Below the pieces are notes generated by a model. It searched no databases and was not told where the DNA came from. It worked only from the letters and a program-made list of their open reading frames with translations. A program made the translations under genes and the position numbers. This document shows, piece by piece, positions 11,244-24,207 of a stretch of DNA of 64,000 nucleotides; positions within the stretch are counted from its first letter, which is position 1, and every line of letters begins with the position of its first letter. Source of the stretch: Flammula alnicola (lineage: Eukaryota > Basidiomycota > Agaricomycetes > Agaricales > Strophariaceae); assembly GCA_015499995.1 (NCBI GenBank), contig JADNRV010000135.1, forward strand, positions 62,001 through 126,000. The letters run 5' to 3'.

Positions 11244-13864
11244 CTACGCTACACGTTCCACGAGAAGGGGGAGTTGAGGAACCTCGGGTTTCCTGCCTAC
11301 TACGATCGGTGTTGTAAGGCCAGTCATTTGCCAAGCTATTTCATCCTTGGTGGGAGAGAATCGGAACGATTCGATCAAGAGCAAAAGTACCACCTCTGAA
11401 GGTTGGTTAACAAAAAAGCAGAAGATTCGAGATGTTCTTGAAAAGGCTTGTAAGATGAACGTACTCATTTCTAATTGGGAGAACTTGAATCCGCTGAGAA
11501 GTAGCCGTTAAAGTCATGTCCTGCAAGACAGTGAATATTTTCTCAGAAATGAACTTACATGCAAGCCCTGCCTCCACCGATGAACGTCATACTAGATCAC
11601 ATTACGAGCTATTTAGAAACCCATAGCATGAGGTCTCTGAATAAGCGACTTACAGATGAGAGTAGATGCCTGGCAGGTGCGCGCGAATCACTGTCTCCGG
11701 CAAAGGTTCAAGCCACCTCTCAGGTTTCCACTCGAGGACATCCGGTCCCCATAATTCAGGATTGCGATTGGAAGCCATGATTCCGATGATGATATTTGTA
11801 TTCTTGGGAATGAAGATTTCTTGAATTTCTTGACCATCCAATCCTTTGATGGGGTTGGACAGAGGAAGCACAACATCCTGTCGAGCCCTGTTTAAGAAAA
11901 TATGACATCAACGCTGGGCGGAACATAACTAGATTTAGTCACATACGTTCTCCTTATCGTCGTAACTGGCGCATGCCTGGGGATAAGGTCACTTAGCTGC
12001 TCATTGGAATCAGGAAACGGAAACGACAAGACGTACAATCTAAGAGTTTCTCGACAAATTGCATCCAGATATGGCAGAGAAACCAATTTGTCGTACGGTA
12101 AATCTCCCCCCTCCACTTCTTTGGCCTCTTTGATTTCTTTGCGCAACTTGTCCTGTACATCTTGATGCGTGGCGAGGAGGTACAGTAGCCTTGTCAAGGC
12201 ACTGGAAGTCGTATCCATAGCGCCAAATATTAATGTCCTTCAGACTGGTGGTTAGTATTTAATGAGTATGAAGACAGACACTAGTCCTTACGCCATTTGA
12301 CCTAATAACTCATCTCGGGTCAAGCCTTCTTCTTTTGAGGTGGTCATGTTTGCTCTCACTGAGTCTATGCATTAGTTGCTGAACAAAATTTCGGAAATAC
12401 AAGCAGTGAATGCGCACTGAGGATGCTCATGATATCCTTCCCCAGTCCAATTTGGTTGGCCAAAGCCTCGTCACCTTCAGCTAATGCCTTCTTCTTTGAC
12501 TCGAAAATTTCGACCGAAGTGTTATAGAGTACGTCCACAATGTCCCTGACTTCACGGAGATTCTTCCACGGAAGAATATCTACGAAAAAACGACGAAATT
12601 CGGGAGGCCCAATCCTGGAGAGTGGGCTACCAAAAGAGCCGATGCGACTCTCATTTTGGACAGAGTGGGTCTGCGAAGGTTGATTCAGTGAGAAAATTTA
12701 AGCATACATTAAAGTCTAGAGGATCACAAACACAAGGTTCTTTACTGCCTCGCTGAATGGGTGGGGGACGGCATCTTCCGTCAGTGGGTCGAAAGAGTAT
12801 CCAAGTCCGCTTTGACCTATCAACTCGAGCGCGGTTCGCGTCATCCACTTCATAACTTCGATCTGAGACAAACTGAGTTTGGCTTTATGACCCCAAAATT
12901 GAGGAAAACGGACCTCTTGAGGTCCATCCTTGACCTTGTTGGAAAATGCGTCCCGAAGCTAGCAGTAAAGTGAGAAGAACGTCCCAGGAATTATCTGAGG
13001 GCATACCTTGTAAGTTATGTCGTAGAACGTGGGAACTACAAGACGTGCTTATCAGTGCCGTTTCAATAATATCGAAGATAGATCCGACAAACCCATGTCC
13101 CGCATATGCGCGATCGAGAAGACTGGATTGAGCATCTTTCTTTGCTTGCGGTGCTGATCCCCTGGGGTCGATAGGATCTTCGTTGTGAGCCATAACTGCA
13201 CCGACATAGTTAAGCGCTTACCGAGAGTTCCTAATAACCCTTCACCGAACAGGACTCTATTCGATCTGAGACAGAGAAGTTAATATACGGCATCATCCTA
13301 TAAAATGACAGCGTACTGGATAAATTCGGTTGTTTCTTCGAATATGTATTGGTCCTAGAACGAGATATGATGAAATGAAATGAAAAGTTGTTCAAGCTAT
13401 ATCCTGACCTTAACGAAAATATGGTGTAGTGCCTTGGGTCGAAGACAAATAGTTCGTTTTTCTAAAGGTCAAGGTCAGACACTCTAAAATAGTACTCATA
13501 ACGGCATAATGAACGTACGCCTAAAAGCGTTTTAATCTTGATAACACTGCCATCTATTCATAAAGATGTTCAGAATTCACTATAGATTTCAACGATATAG
13601 GGACTCTCTTACACTTTGCAGTCATTTCCTTGTGAAATTCCCATGCATTATTGTTGAAAACCTGGGGGAAAACACCTACGAAAACCTTTGTAAATATTTA
13701 GAAAGTGGAAGATAAGATCTGTTACTAGTACCTTTCCAGAAGGATTTCGCAGGAGGACCCGGTATGTTATCGAGAGCTGACTTGAAGAAACGCCCCCGAA
13801 ATGTTCTCCATAGACCCCATGTTATTACATATAGAGAGAGCGCTTCGACGAAAAGGATAAGCAT
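11244..13864 (-). CDS. Cytochrome P450 monooxygenase
   Basis: Multi-exon minus-strand gene from MLILFVEALSLYVITWG (13864, an N-terminal membrane anchor) to a stop at 11244. Seen in order: the proline hinge NIPGPPAKSFW; helix C HRKQRKMLNPVF; I-helix GAMDTTSSALTR; K-helix ETLR; WKPERW; and the heme-binding FIGGGRACMG. After a further intron this continues GFKFSQLEMKVVLLLLIESF. It ends PLLVERVA. All catalytic landmarks are present, so it is probably functional in the ER. Substrate unknown; family assignment within the basidiomycete P450 expansion was not attempted. Exon borders in the middle of the gene were not all resolved. Confidence 0.85.
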
Positions 13865-14559
13865 AGTGGGCCAGAGGAAATCTTGGATAGGTAAGTTACT
13901 CGATGGAAGTCAAGGCTCTATATATGTTTCAAGAACCATGAGAAATGGGGTTTGTCCGTATCTTCTGGAATCAATGATTACTACGACTGTATGTATATGT
14001 CGCCTTCGCTTCTTGGGTCGAAGCAGGCCTAGGAAGAGGCCGTGTAGACGTTTACGACAGACATCCAGCAGATTCCGGAGTCACGAGGACCAAGACCGGT
14101 ACCACGCACTGGATTTCGTGCAAATTTCCCTAAAAAGAGTAAAAGGAGCACGAGTGAGAACTACGACACCCAGATCGAGATCTCATTGGAACCTGCGCGC
14201 ATAGCCAAAGTGTTATCAACCGTGGAGCGAAGTCAGAGGTAGTTCAGAGGCCGATGTCTGACGTGGGATGATGACTGACTTTGATGATGAAATCCGGGAT
14301 TATTTTCCGAGCAGTAGAACAGGAGGAGTCGGTACTATGGCTGAGAGGCATTTGAAGGGTACATTGCAATTGTAAGCCTGTATGCCAACGGAAGACGTCA
14401 GTGTTGTGAGAACACAGCTGCAAAAATCAGCGATCCTAAAAAATATTAACAGCACAAAGCTCACGTCATTTGGCCCGATAACTCGTTTGAGTCAACCTAT
14501 CCTCCGCCGATGCACTCATGTCCGCACTCATTGAGTAAATCACTCGATTTCCAGATGTA
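13865..14559. other. Upstream flank of the P450 gene
   Basis: Probable promoter of the P450. The plus-strand ORF at 13764-14204 overlaps the first P450 exon and shows no coding features. Confidence 0.4.
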
Positions 14560-15010
14560 GCTTTCAAAAGAAAAAAAGATGTCACGTACTTTGAATGCTC
14601 ACACTCGTAATGTCCTTCTCTTGGTCAATTCGACTGACCAGAGCGTTATCATCTTTCGTGAATGCCTTCTTTGACTCCAAGATCTCGACCGAAGTGTTGT
14701 AGAGCATATCCAAAGTATCGCTGACGTCAAGAAGATTCTCCCATCGAAGAACATTCGGTTGAAATGCCCAAAGAGTCATGGACAACAGGCGTGGCAAATA
14801 GCCGCTCAACGAGAGCCCCATATTTGATAAGGTAAGGACTACAGGAGAATTTATCAGTCATTGCAGTCTTGTCATTCAAGGCGTTGGGAGCACGTGCACG
14901 AAGTGAATGTACTATATGGGTAGTATGGGTGCACAATAGCATCGCCCAATGCGTCAAAGGGACGTCTGTCCCAAGTTCTCCCAACAAAAAGCAGACGAAG
15001 GCAGACGAGT
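14560..15010 (-). pseudogene. Truncated P450 fragment, paralogue of the adjacent gene
   Basis: The 14821-14582 reading contains LDMLYNTSVEILESKKAFTK, very close to DVLYNTSVEIFESKKKAL in the intact neighbour (about 12.5 kb). The flanking exon region (about 14,990-14,860) resembles the neighbour's helix region through frame shifts. No N-terminal anchor, I-helix or heme motif is present. It is a decayed tandem duplicate. Confidence 0.65.
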
Positions 15011-17438
15011 TCTGCAGCCTCGCGGGGGCCGGACATGGTTCCTCGAGTGGTGGTTATCGTAATCGCTCATTACAATTGACCAAAAGCTACGCCCCGGCCT
15101 AATTTAATCCTACATTCGAGACCTCGCACGACGTCTCGTGGGATTGCAGGATTAGCTGTCGGGCAGGTGTGGGATTGAGGTAGTCTCCCGTAGTCAGACT
15201 AACAAAATTCGTAAGTCTTTTTTATTATATTGATCGACGACTTACTCATCTGTAGGATTGAGGCGTAAGCAGTTGAGTCTTACGTATTAAAGAATCCGCT
15301 CCTGCAGGGGAAGGCTCGCTGCGCCATCCTAGTTGGTGGGTATAAAACACCGAATTGTTTTTACACAAAACCATAAAATAAAACTGAACGCACTCCTACA
15401 GAAGATATGGAAGGCGTAGAGGAGGAAACGAGAGATATATGAAACGAACAAGGCCACAGGCCTCCGTTTCGGAAGGACATTTGGCTTTGTTTGTCCGCCC
15501 TGGGGAGCTCTTAGAGAATGATTGCTGACGTCATCCAACACTGGAGTACTTCTTGCTTCGTCCTTCCTTTCGTCTACAATTCGTCTGATACCCTGCACCA
15601 ACGAGATCTCTCTGCGGAAATCGTAGACTTTTAGACTGGATATCTTAGCCCTCTCCGAGGCGGGGCGGATGTACCTTCCTCTGCTTAATCGGCCTCATCA
15701 ACCCCTGCGTTTCCTTCGTCGACCTCGACATCAGATAGCCCTGCTACCCATCAACCTTGTTTCCTATTAGCCCCATTCGATGCACTGGGTCAGATAGCGC
15801 GTCCGCGCCAATGTCCGCAGCCATCAAGGTCAACCCTTCTGCCCACTCTCTTTCGCATATAATAGCCCACCGCCTGCAAGTACTTCCACCACGTCCATCC
15901 ACTCCATCGTTCAACTAGCGGCACCGATCGTGTTCGCTTTCCCGCCCTTGGGATGTTGGTATGGAAATTCCAGCCTTCACAGCGAAAATGCAAGTTCCTG
16001 CGCAAACACAGCTTCCTCGTGCGTAAGCGCTTGGTTGAAACGTCGTGGCCATAGGTTCTTATCTGTCTCATTGATAGCCGGGGGGAGGGGAGGGGGGAAC
16101 GACTTCCCCCTAGGAATGTCTGGAATCCTTTCTGCTGTTCTCGCACTGATTCAAGATACGCTGGGAGCTCCACTTGCATGTTCAATACCCGGGAATGATA
16201 TGGAGCCCTAGAACTATCAGATTGAGATATATATATCGGCGATGGATGTTGGGACAAAGCATGATCCGATTTGAAAGGGCGCTCAGTGGTGTCAAACCTG
16301 CAAGTATGCGTCATTCATGAACTCTTTCTGGTTCCAGTCCTGCGAATTCGTCTCACTGATAATTACTGATGAGCCTAACATTTCACGATAGCCTGCCAGT
16401 CTATCGAGATGCCTATGCCCGACCTTCATTCATTCTTCGAGATCTCAAGCTCAAGCTTCACCATCGTCATCGCCGAATTCATCAAATGTCATCGGCAAGT
16501 ACCAGCCTCGGATAACAGTATCACCGGCGCTCCCAGACTTTGTCGCAGACGCATTCTATTCAACTCCTCGCCTGCCCTCCGCACTCTAGCCTCTAGCCCT
16601 TGATCGTAGAACACATTTACTTTAGGGCACAGATAGGCGATTCGGACATGAGATGAGGTGTAGGAGATGTGGTTAGACGAACGAGAAGGAGGAGAGGAGA
16701 AGGCCATTGATAAAATCATGAGGTTCATCGTCTGGCTTATTATTTTCGGGGAGAAACTCCTTGCTTGCAATTATTAGTCTGTCGTGTTATCGAGACTCGG
16801 AACTCGAGATAGTATTGTTGCGTTCACGTTCAATCTTTAGTTCTACGATTTCAACCCTCAGCCTTCCAATTAACACCAATGTACTCGGTACACGACCACC
16901 ACTACAAACGCCGTTTAAAATGCCCACTTGCAACTGACGAAGGAGGATTGCCCGCGTTCGGAATGTGTACATAACAGGTTACGGTGAAACTTTCTACAAG
17001 CTTATATACAGGTCTGTTTCTTCCTTGTTTATTCCGTCATTTTCCTTCCTTTTGATCTGTATTGTGTTTCGTCATTTGATCCTCATTTTCGACTTTTCAA
17101 TTTCAACTCTTTTCGTGGAATCTTTTCTTTTTTCATTGATTCTTACCTTCCTCTCCTTTCTCCTCTTTCTCCTTTTCGAAGCGTCGTTGACTTTACCTAT
17201 CTCTCCAGCCTGTGCGTTCGTCAAAACCCGTAGAGATGGTAGAGGCCCTGCCAGCATAATTTCCCAGTCGAACAACGGCTGTGCTATTCAATTCTCAGTG
17301 CTGAAAGGCGCTGTAGAACCTTTCCAACAACTGCACACGTATTTCTATTACTTCTTCTTCAACTCCCGTTGCACGTCGCGTTTAAGGTCTCGTGTTTTCC
17401 CCATTTGACTAAAATTTCCTTTTTAATTCCTTTTCCTG
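15011..17438. other. Gene-poor stretch
   Basis: About 2.4 kb with only short ORFs lacking family features or consistent splicing. A pyrimidine-rich tract lies at about 17,020-17,180. Nothing supported as a gene. Confidence 0.45.
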
Positions 17439-17580
17439 CATCAGGAAACAATGGAGGACTATTCTACCAGGCTACTGCAGCTGGGTAGCATGCAGTAGTA
17501 CCCAGTAGACCTGGTAGAATAGTCCTCTACCATTCTACTGAGCCTCTGTAGGACTATGTAGCAAACATTGTTTCCTGATG
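17439..17580. mobile_element. Small MITE with nested inverted repeats
   Basis: A perfect 15-bp terminal inverted repeat CATCAGGAAACAATG (17439-17453 and, inverted, 17566-17580) encloses 142 bp. Inside the left end an 18-bp perfect inverted repeat (17454-17471 with 17510-17527, GAGGACTATTCTACCAGG) can form a stem. It has no coding capacity. A clear target-site duplication was not found. Confidence 0.65.
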
Positions 17581-18429
17581 TGTGTTATTTTTGACCATTG
17601 AACATCTTGACGGAAGTAACGACTGGTCAGGTCGCTGGTCTGCACGGGCTGTCAGATCACTCGTCAGTTGCTTTGTCCGCCGTGATATCACGCTCAATGT
17701 CTCCACTATCAGAGTGCTCAAAAACCACTCCACGTTTCCCAAGACGACGACGAAGTTATATCACCAGATGCAAATGTCGATTTCGACAATCGAGAAGATG
17801 CCATCGATCCTGAAAGAAGACGTCGTCAAGAAGGCGGAGTGGATGTGTCGTTAAATGGTTCGGTCATTGCCTTCCCTTGGGAATGTGGAAGTCGCGATTG
17901 GGGGTGCTGGAGCGCCAAAGCTTGAACTTCCACCCAGGGTGGACATTGGTGGTTTCTAGGACGGGATGGTGGGATTGAAAAGTGGCTGAGGGGCGATGTG
18001 CATGCTATGAAGCTCCAACAACGAATTCAGTCTGCGCATTGCCATCGTCTTGTCTTAGTCCACACCTCGTTATCGTTGTTCTATTATGATTCCTTACAGA
18101 AAAAATGTACATGTTAGTCTCTAGTCCTCTGCAATTCTTCTTGAATTGGTCTTTCTGTTTTTCAGAAAAATTCCAGCAAAAATGGTTTCATTGTGGTGAG
18201 TTGCTCATTCTTAGATACATATATATGCACCTTGTAAATTGAATACCGCGATGAATTCATACCACAGAAAGTTACTGCAACGTGCTCCTTCCTTCCTTCC
18301 TTCATGCATTCTCCTTCTGTTCTCGATTCCATTCCAGCAGATCGGAAGCGCCACTCCCCCAGCTATCCCAAAATTTCTTCGGAGAGTCAAGATCTGTTCG
18401 TCTGCTCGTTAGGAGGGCCTCCCACAAAA
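17581..18429. other. Intergenic
   Basis: Short plus-strand ORFs overlap here but none shows a recognisable domain. Includes the 3' flank of the following minus-strand gene. Confidence 0.4.
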
Positions 18430-19656
18430 TCAGAGTCGAGCCAAGCAGAACGCACCATCGAAGCACGGCCAAATGGCCGGCGTGCAAATCCTACGGGCAA
18501 TATCAGCCAGTGTTTCGTCGTCTGAGGGTGTCACTGGGCTCTTCATCAATTGTTTTTCATCACGCCCGTCCTCCATAACGATCATGACATTCAGCTTGTT
18601 ACCCTTCTCATAGCCGTTGCCGATGTATTTGTAGGCATCCCTCGGGATACGTTCAATGATGGAGATAACATAGTTTTGTGGATCGTCGGGGGGCTGAACC
18701 TCGAAGAGTTCACTTATCTTTGACAGTTCAGCTTGTAACCCTTGAGAAAAAGAGGCATCATATACGTAGGGGAGCGTATGAAGATTATATAGTGAAAACA
18801 GAGTGCAAGTCTTGAAGAATGCTCTCGGTTGACGTCATGTTCTGACGTTCTCAATTAGGACATCTCCTTTCGTCGATCATCACTGAATAAGCGCCGTACG
18901 CGGCATGTCAGAAACAGAGGAATAACATTACACGCAATGTAAAGAAACAGGAAGCGAAGAGGGTGAACCTGGGATGCTAAGAATGTTTTCTCTTGTCGAG
19001 CGTGTGGTAGCCCCAGCGTTGATAGCCTTCGGCATCCAAATACCAGAGAGGGGGGCCATCTAAACCAAAGTATTCCTTGATCTTGTCGATGTCTTCTTTC
19101 GGAGGCATATAGTCTCCTTGGATGTAGTTGTTGGTCAAAGCCAAGAAGTAGTCGGAAAAGGGGGCAAAAGCTCTCAACACGCGTGGCATGCACGACGATG
19201 ATGGAACACCCAATTCAAGAAGAATAATCTCCTCCTTCGGCATTAACTGGACATATTCCATAGGTTCCGGAACACGAAAAATACCAGTCGTCACGAACTT
19301 CTTTTGCTTGCCGATGTCAATAATATAATCTGCGGAAAAGGGCCATCAGAAGTGGAGTCGTGGGGGTTGAAGCTGCCGCTTCATGGACAGGCGTGGAAGG
19401 AGAAATGTAGGGAGTCGATCCAGTGGTAAGCACTTGAAGGCATCCTGGATCCAATCCTGGGCATATAGTGAGCCCAGTGCTGTTCAAAAAAGGGAGGGAA
19501 AAGCGCACATACATGGTATCGCTTGTTGCCAGGAGGACCAAGAGCTGCCAAGCCTTTGACGCGGACGACGTCGCTGGACTTCATGTTTGAATGGAAGCTG
19601 TCTTGACGCAAGAGAGAAAAACCGCTCACCGCAGAGATGGTGGTTGGGGAAGACAT
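18430..19656 (-). CDS. Unknown protein, exon structure unresolved
   Basis: Coding-like blocks on the minus strand: MSSPTTISAVSGFSLLRQ... to RYH (19656-19512), then a GTATGT...CAG intron; DIGKQKKFVTTGIFRVPEPM... with GLDGPPLWYLDAEGYQRWGY (about 19,320-18,977); and a C-terminal block with YVISIIERIPRDAYKYIGNG and MIVMEDGRDEKQLMKS ending at a stop at 18430-18432. A hydrophobic stretch (FLFLYIACNVIPLFL) near 18,930 may be intron or membrane segment. No family recognised; the joins between blocks are not certain. Confidence 0.4.
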
Positions 19657-20355
19657 TCAGACGACTACTCTGACCCTTGCCTAATGCAACATTCAACATG
19701 AAATGAGTTTCCACGATCACTTGATCTTGATTTGCGCAGGTCTTTCTGGCATCCCAACGAAAGAACAAGGAACAAGAAGCAAAGCCTCTCGGTTGCTCCT
19801 CAACGGCGCTATGATTTGGCGACCAGGGACTCCGTAGATCCCACAGAACCAGAGCGTGGTCAGACCCTCTCTGCTTTTTCTCCACAAGGAACAAACTTAT
19901 TGATGACGCCTGGAATATCAGATGAACCTGTAATAACGCGCTCTCAAAATGCAATGAACTACCCCAAACTGAAGACGAGAATGACCCCATGGTAGATAAA
20001 AGCTTCGAAAGTGGGGTAACAGCAGGACTCACTGACTCGGAGGAGATCAAAAATTCAGCACCGTACCCCAGACTTCACTATACTTATTTCAATATTTCAG
20101 TCTGGTTGCAAACGACAAACTCACACCCCGTGCTATCGTGGAAAATAAGCCATTGAGAAATTCAGCGCAAATAAATGAGTGCGTTGCATGTTGAATACAA
20201 ACTTGAAGCCCACAAAGTGGCCGGAAGCATTTGCTTGCGGCGAGTCTTGGCGATGTGGCACGGCATACTAGTTTGAGGCTGATTATGTCAGCAAATTGTT
20301 TCCTGCTCTCAAACTACGACGCTCTCTCGAGCGCTAGCTTTCACCGGACCAACCC
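19657..20355. other. Divergent spacer upstream of the kinase gene
   Basis: About 700 bp between a minus-strand unknown gene and the plus-strand kinase gene. A minus-strand ORF with SDHALVLWDLR lies here; it is not supported as a gene. Confidence 0.4.
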
Positions 20356-23300
20356 ATGGTCTCAACCCCACGAAAAAGACATGCCTCACGATCTCCAGAA
20401 GGCGACAGGTATGCCAAGCGACAGATAACATCCTCTCCGGAAGAGGGAGAAGTTGACGACACCGCACCACCCGTTGTAAATCCAACAATTTTACCCATTT
20501 CTTTGCCCCAAAAGCCACCGCCACCTACTGTCACAAAGAAGGTCCCTTTCCCATTCAAAAAGAAAGCGGATTCTTCAAAAAATGGGGCTGGAGGAGAAAC
20601 GGCCGAGACTCAGGACGTACCCCTCAATGTGTTCGACAGGTTCGAGGAGGATGCGAAGAAGGCAAGGGAGGAACCTAGGAGGAATCGTGCTCCGAGCCGT
20701 CCTATGCCAAAGTTCGGTGGCGCGGACCACTGGGAACCATCCTTCGATCGTGGTGGTGACTCCTTGCTGTCAAGAATGGAGCCAAGGGAGCCCTACTTGG
20801 GTAACAGTCGTTACCACTACAGCTCCAGAGACGACAGAGACGACAGGGATGGCGGTCGTAGAAGATCACCATTACCACGCCGTTCTCCCCGCCGGTCGCG
20901 CTCGCCCTCACCTGGTGCTTCTTACTATCGAGGAGGAGACAAGCATCGCTTGCCTGCTCCAAGGTCTCCTCCTGCCAATTTTAGTCCACCGAGTCAAATC
21001 AACATCGACAAGCTCCGAGAACGTTCCAGGGAAAGAGGATACGAGAGGAGAGAGAGAGAGGGATGGGTATGGCCGGTGGGATGACGATTCGAGGAGATAC
21101 GGTCGTCGAAACTCCCCCTTAGACGACTCTAGGTACTACCGCCCCTCGGATAGCTACCGCAGAGGCGACGACCGCGAATGGACGCGAAGGGATGTTCCAT
21201 ACCTACCCGACAGACGAAGCTCGAATCGGGCTGATGACCGTGCATACGACTATGACCGTCGGCCGGATTCTTCTCGTTGGTCCAGGCCTCCTTCACGACC
21301 GTCCTCTCCAGGTCCGTCGGTTCGCTCAGGTCCAATATCCCCGCCTCCTCCACCACCGCCTGCTCTTCCTCATCCAGATATTCCCCGTTCTCCTTCGCCT
21401 CCTCCTGTACCTCCTCCTCCCGCACCTCCCAATGATACTGGCCCTAGACCCCCTTCATCGACCCCTCCTCCTGCCCCTCCTCCAGATATTCGCCTTATGA
21501 AGGATACCCAACTTCCGCAAATCCATGCCCAGGTCAAGATTACGATGAAACGTCCTGAGGCTCCCAGGGCTCCACATTCGCCCTTGCCGTTAGAGCTGGC
21601 ACCTGTTTCCACTGCGAAGGCGATGGCCCATGGCCGGAGAGGAGGAATGAGAAGCCCCCGAACGAAGTCAATGAGGCTACAGAGCTGCGGCGCAAGGAAA
21701 TAGAGCAAGCCAAGATCCGGATGATCAGACGGAAACTACCAATGCGGAGATCTCAGAAAGCGGAGACGCTGGCTTATGGCCATAGCTTCACAGGATGTGG
21801 CCTGCAGTCGGATTATGAAGCGACGACGAAGTTGGGAGAAGGAACTTTTGGGTACGTTCCTCGTCATCCCATTTTTCTTTCTTTGGCCTATATTTGTTCT
21901 TTTGTTCGATAGAGAGGTGCACAAGGCTGTTCACAAGTCTACGGGCACCATTGTTGCTCTCAAACGCATTCTAATGCACAATGAGAAGGAAGGCATGCCA
22001 GTAACTGCACTTCGTGAAATCAAGATCCTTAAAGCGTTGAAACATCCATGCATCGTTGATATCCTCGACATGTTCGTTGTGCGAAGTAGGTTTCCTCTTC
22101 CTATGGCCAATATATGCGCTTAATAGGTTCATTGTACAGGTACTGACAAGGACCCTCTCTCGGTGTACATGGTGTTTCCTTACATGGATCATGATCTCGC
22201 CGGACTACTGGAGAACGAGCGTGTCAAGCTTCAGCCTAGCCACATTAAGCTCTACATGAAGCAACTCCTGGAGGGCACGGAATATATGCACCGAGTACTT
22301 TCTTTCCCAATTCAGCCACTTTGACTCTTCTAACTAACTTTCTGACTAGAACCACATCCTCCATCGTGATATGAAAGCAGCAAATCTCCTCATTTCTAAC
22401 AATGGGTCGCTGAGGATTGCCGATTTCGGTCTCGCACGCTCGTTTGACACCGCCGTCGCGAATGGTCGCAGCGATGGAAGTTCGCGAAGCAGAGATCGTA
22501 AGTACACGAATTGCGTCGTTACGCGATGGTATCGACCGCCTGAGCTTCTTTTGGGTGCGAGGCATTACGGAGGCGAAGTTGATATCTGGGGTATTGGGTT
22601 CGTTTTTTACTTTTCAGCAATTTCAGAGTATCTGACAATGTACAGATGTGTGCTTGGAGAAATGTTTACGCGCAAGCCAATCTTGCCTGGCACTTCGGAC
22701 CTGGACCAGTTGGAAAAGATATGGTTCCTGTGTGGTTCGCCCAACCAACACAACTGGCCATATTTCGATCAGCTTCCTGGATGTGAGGGTATTATTCGGT
22801 TCACTAGCCAGCCGAGGAGGCTAAAGCCAACATATGAAAGGTTTGTTGCCTTTTCTGCTTGTGTTCAGGTATTTCTTATGATTTCTTCTCAGCGTCGGAC
22901 CGGAGACGGTTGATTTACTGGACAAGCTGTTGGTTATCAATCCTAAAGAGCGTCTCACTGCGGCTCAGGCTCTCGAGCATGATTACTTCTGGACCGATCC
23001 GCTACCTGCTGATCCAAAGTCGTAAGTGGCTTTTTTAACACTTTAAACCAGTTTAAATCATCCACTTTTCTTAGGATGCCTTCGTATGAAGCATCACATG
23101 AATATGACAAGCGTGGTCATCGGAATCACCCGCCGATGCCCATCATACCGCCGATTCCACATCAACATGGAAATCAACCTAGACATCCACAACCACCTGG
23201 TAATCCTCAACAGTTCAACAGAGGCGGCCCAAGAACGGCCCTCCACCACATGCCTACGGGTCTGATGTGCACAAACGAGGCGGTGGCGGTCCGCAACCCC

Positions 23301-23731
23301 CCTACCATCTAACGCAAGGAGGTCCACCCACACACGCTTACCAACGGACCACCTCCATACCCGAACGCTTTCCGAAATGGACCACACCTCCGCCTGGTGC
23401 ATTCAATTCCGGGTATGGTGGCCCTCCTGGTCCTCCGGGTCAGTATCCACCATCTTTTCCTCGACAGCCATACGGGGCGCCCAGAGGACAGCCTTCTGGG
23501 CCTCGCGCTGACCGTCGAGACATGCCGCGAAATAACAATCCTACGGGACCTTCTATGCGGTTGCCTCTTAATCCTAATCTGCCGGCAAGGCCTATAGCAC
23601 CGCTTGGTTCTGGACCTCGAGACAGTGATCGGCATAGAGGAGGATATAACGATAGAAGGAGCGAACACTCTGGTCCTCCTGATGCTCCTCCATCCGATGG
23701 GCCGCCCGGAGGTGTGTTAAACTACGGGTGA
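20356..23731 (+). CDS. bur1: CDK9/Bur1-like cyclin-dependent kinase
   Basis: A kinase of the P-TEFb/Bur1 type, which phosphorylates the RNA polymerase II C-terminal domain and Spt5 in the nucleus. Assignment rests on [11 protein letters not shown], the PITALRE-class helix, together with [48 protein letters not shown] and [16 protein letters not shown]. Introns were read at 21852-21912, 22086-22139, 22295-22348, 22598-22645, 22841-22892 and 23022-23074. The N-terminal about 450 residues are R/S/D- then proline-rich; the C-terminal tail is G/P-rich. The kinase domain is intact. Three frame changes fall in low-complexity sequence: the (GA)n run at about 21,044-21,060, about 21,600-21,660, and about 23,230. 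Confidence 0.85.
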
Positions 23732-24207
23732 GGCGCATCTTGTCAATGTTTTTTGTTCTTGAATGTTGGAACCGTCGTCATTCGTTGTCCCTTGCTCATG
23801 GTCTATATAATAATCATACAGTACATACATCCATGTCATATCACTTTGTGTTAGTAGCAATATGTATATAGAAAGTCGCATTCATCGCATTTGTCGTCAT
23901 ACTCACCAGTAGTCTCTGGATCCTGAAGCTGGACCCACTTATTTAAAGGGTAAGGGCCTCGCGGTCGTCTTCTGGATGTCTATTGTCCAACTCATGGTTG
24001 CCAACGGAGATGGCCTGAAGCAAGTTGGGATTAAATTTCAACAATACAGTAGCTCTCCAACAAAATACAGTTCTACACACAAAATTCGAGAAAGGGAGTA
24101 GGTATGTAGAACAGGCAGAAAACGAATTAAGCGTGCTTTATCATTGTAAATGGGTAGTACATGGTATCTTACGAAGAGAAGGTTAATTTAGTTACGATAT
24201 AATGCGG
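23732..24207. terminator. 3' flanks of convergent kinase and G-alpha genes
   Basis: 476 bp between convergent genes, AT-rich. It should contain both polyadenylation regions; no gene seen. Confidence 0.4.

Noticed and set aside
19820..19960. Minus-strand SDHALVLWDLRSPW, similar to [11 protein letters not shown] of SHMT
   Set aside because: The match is about 10 residues and also fits a WD40-type motif; flanking sequence matches neither family. Treated as chance.
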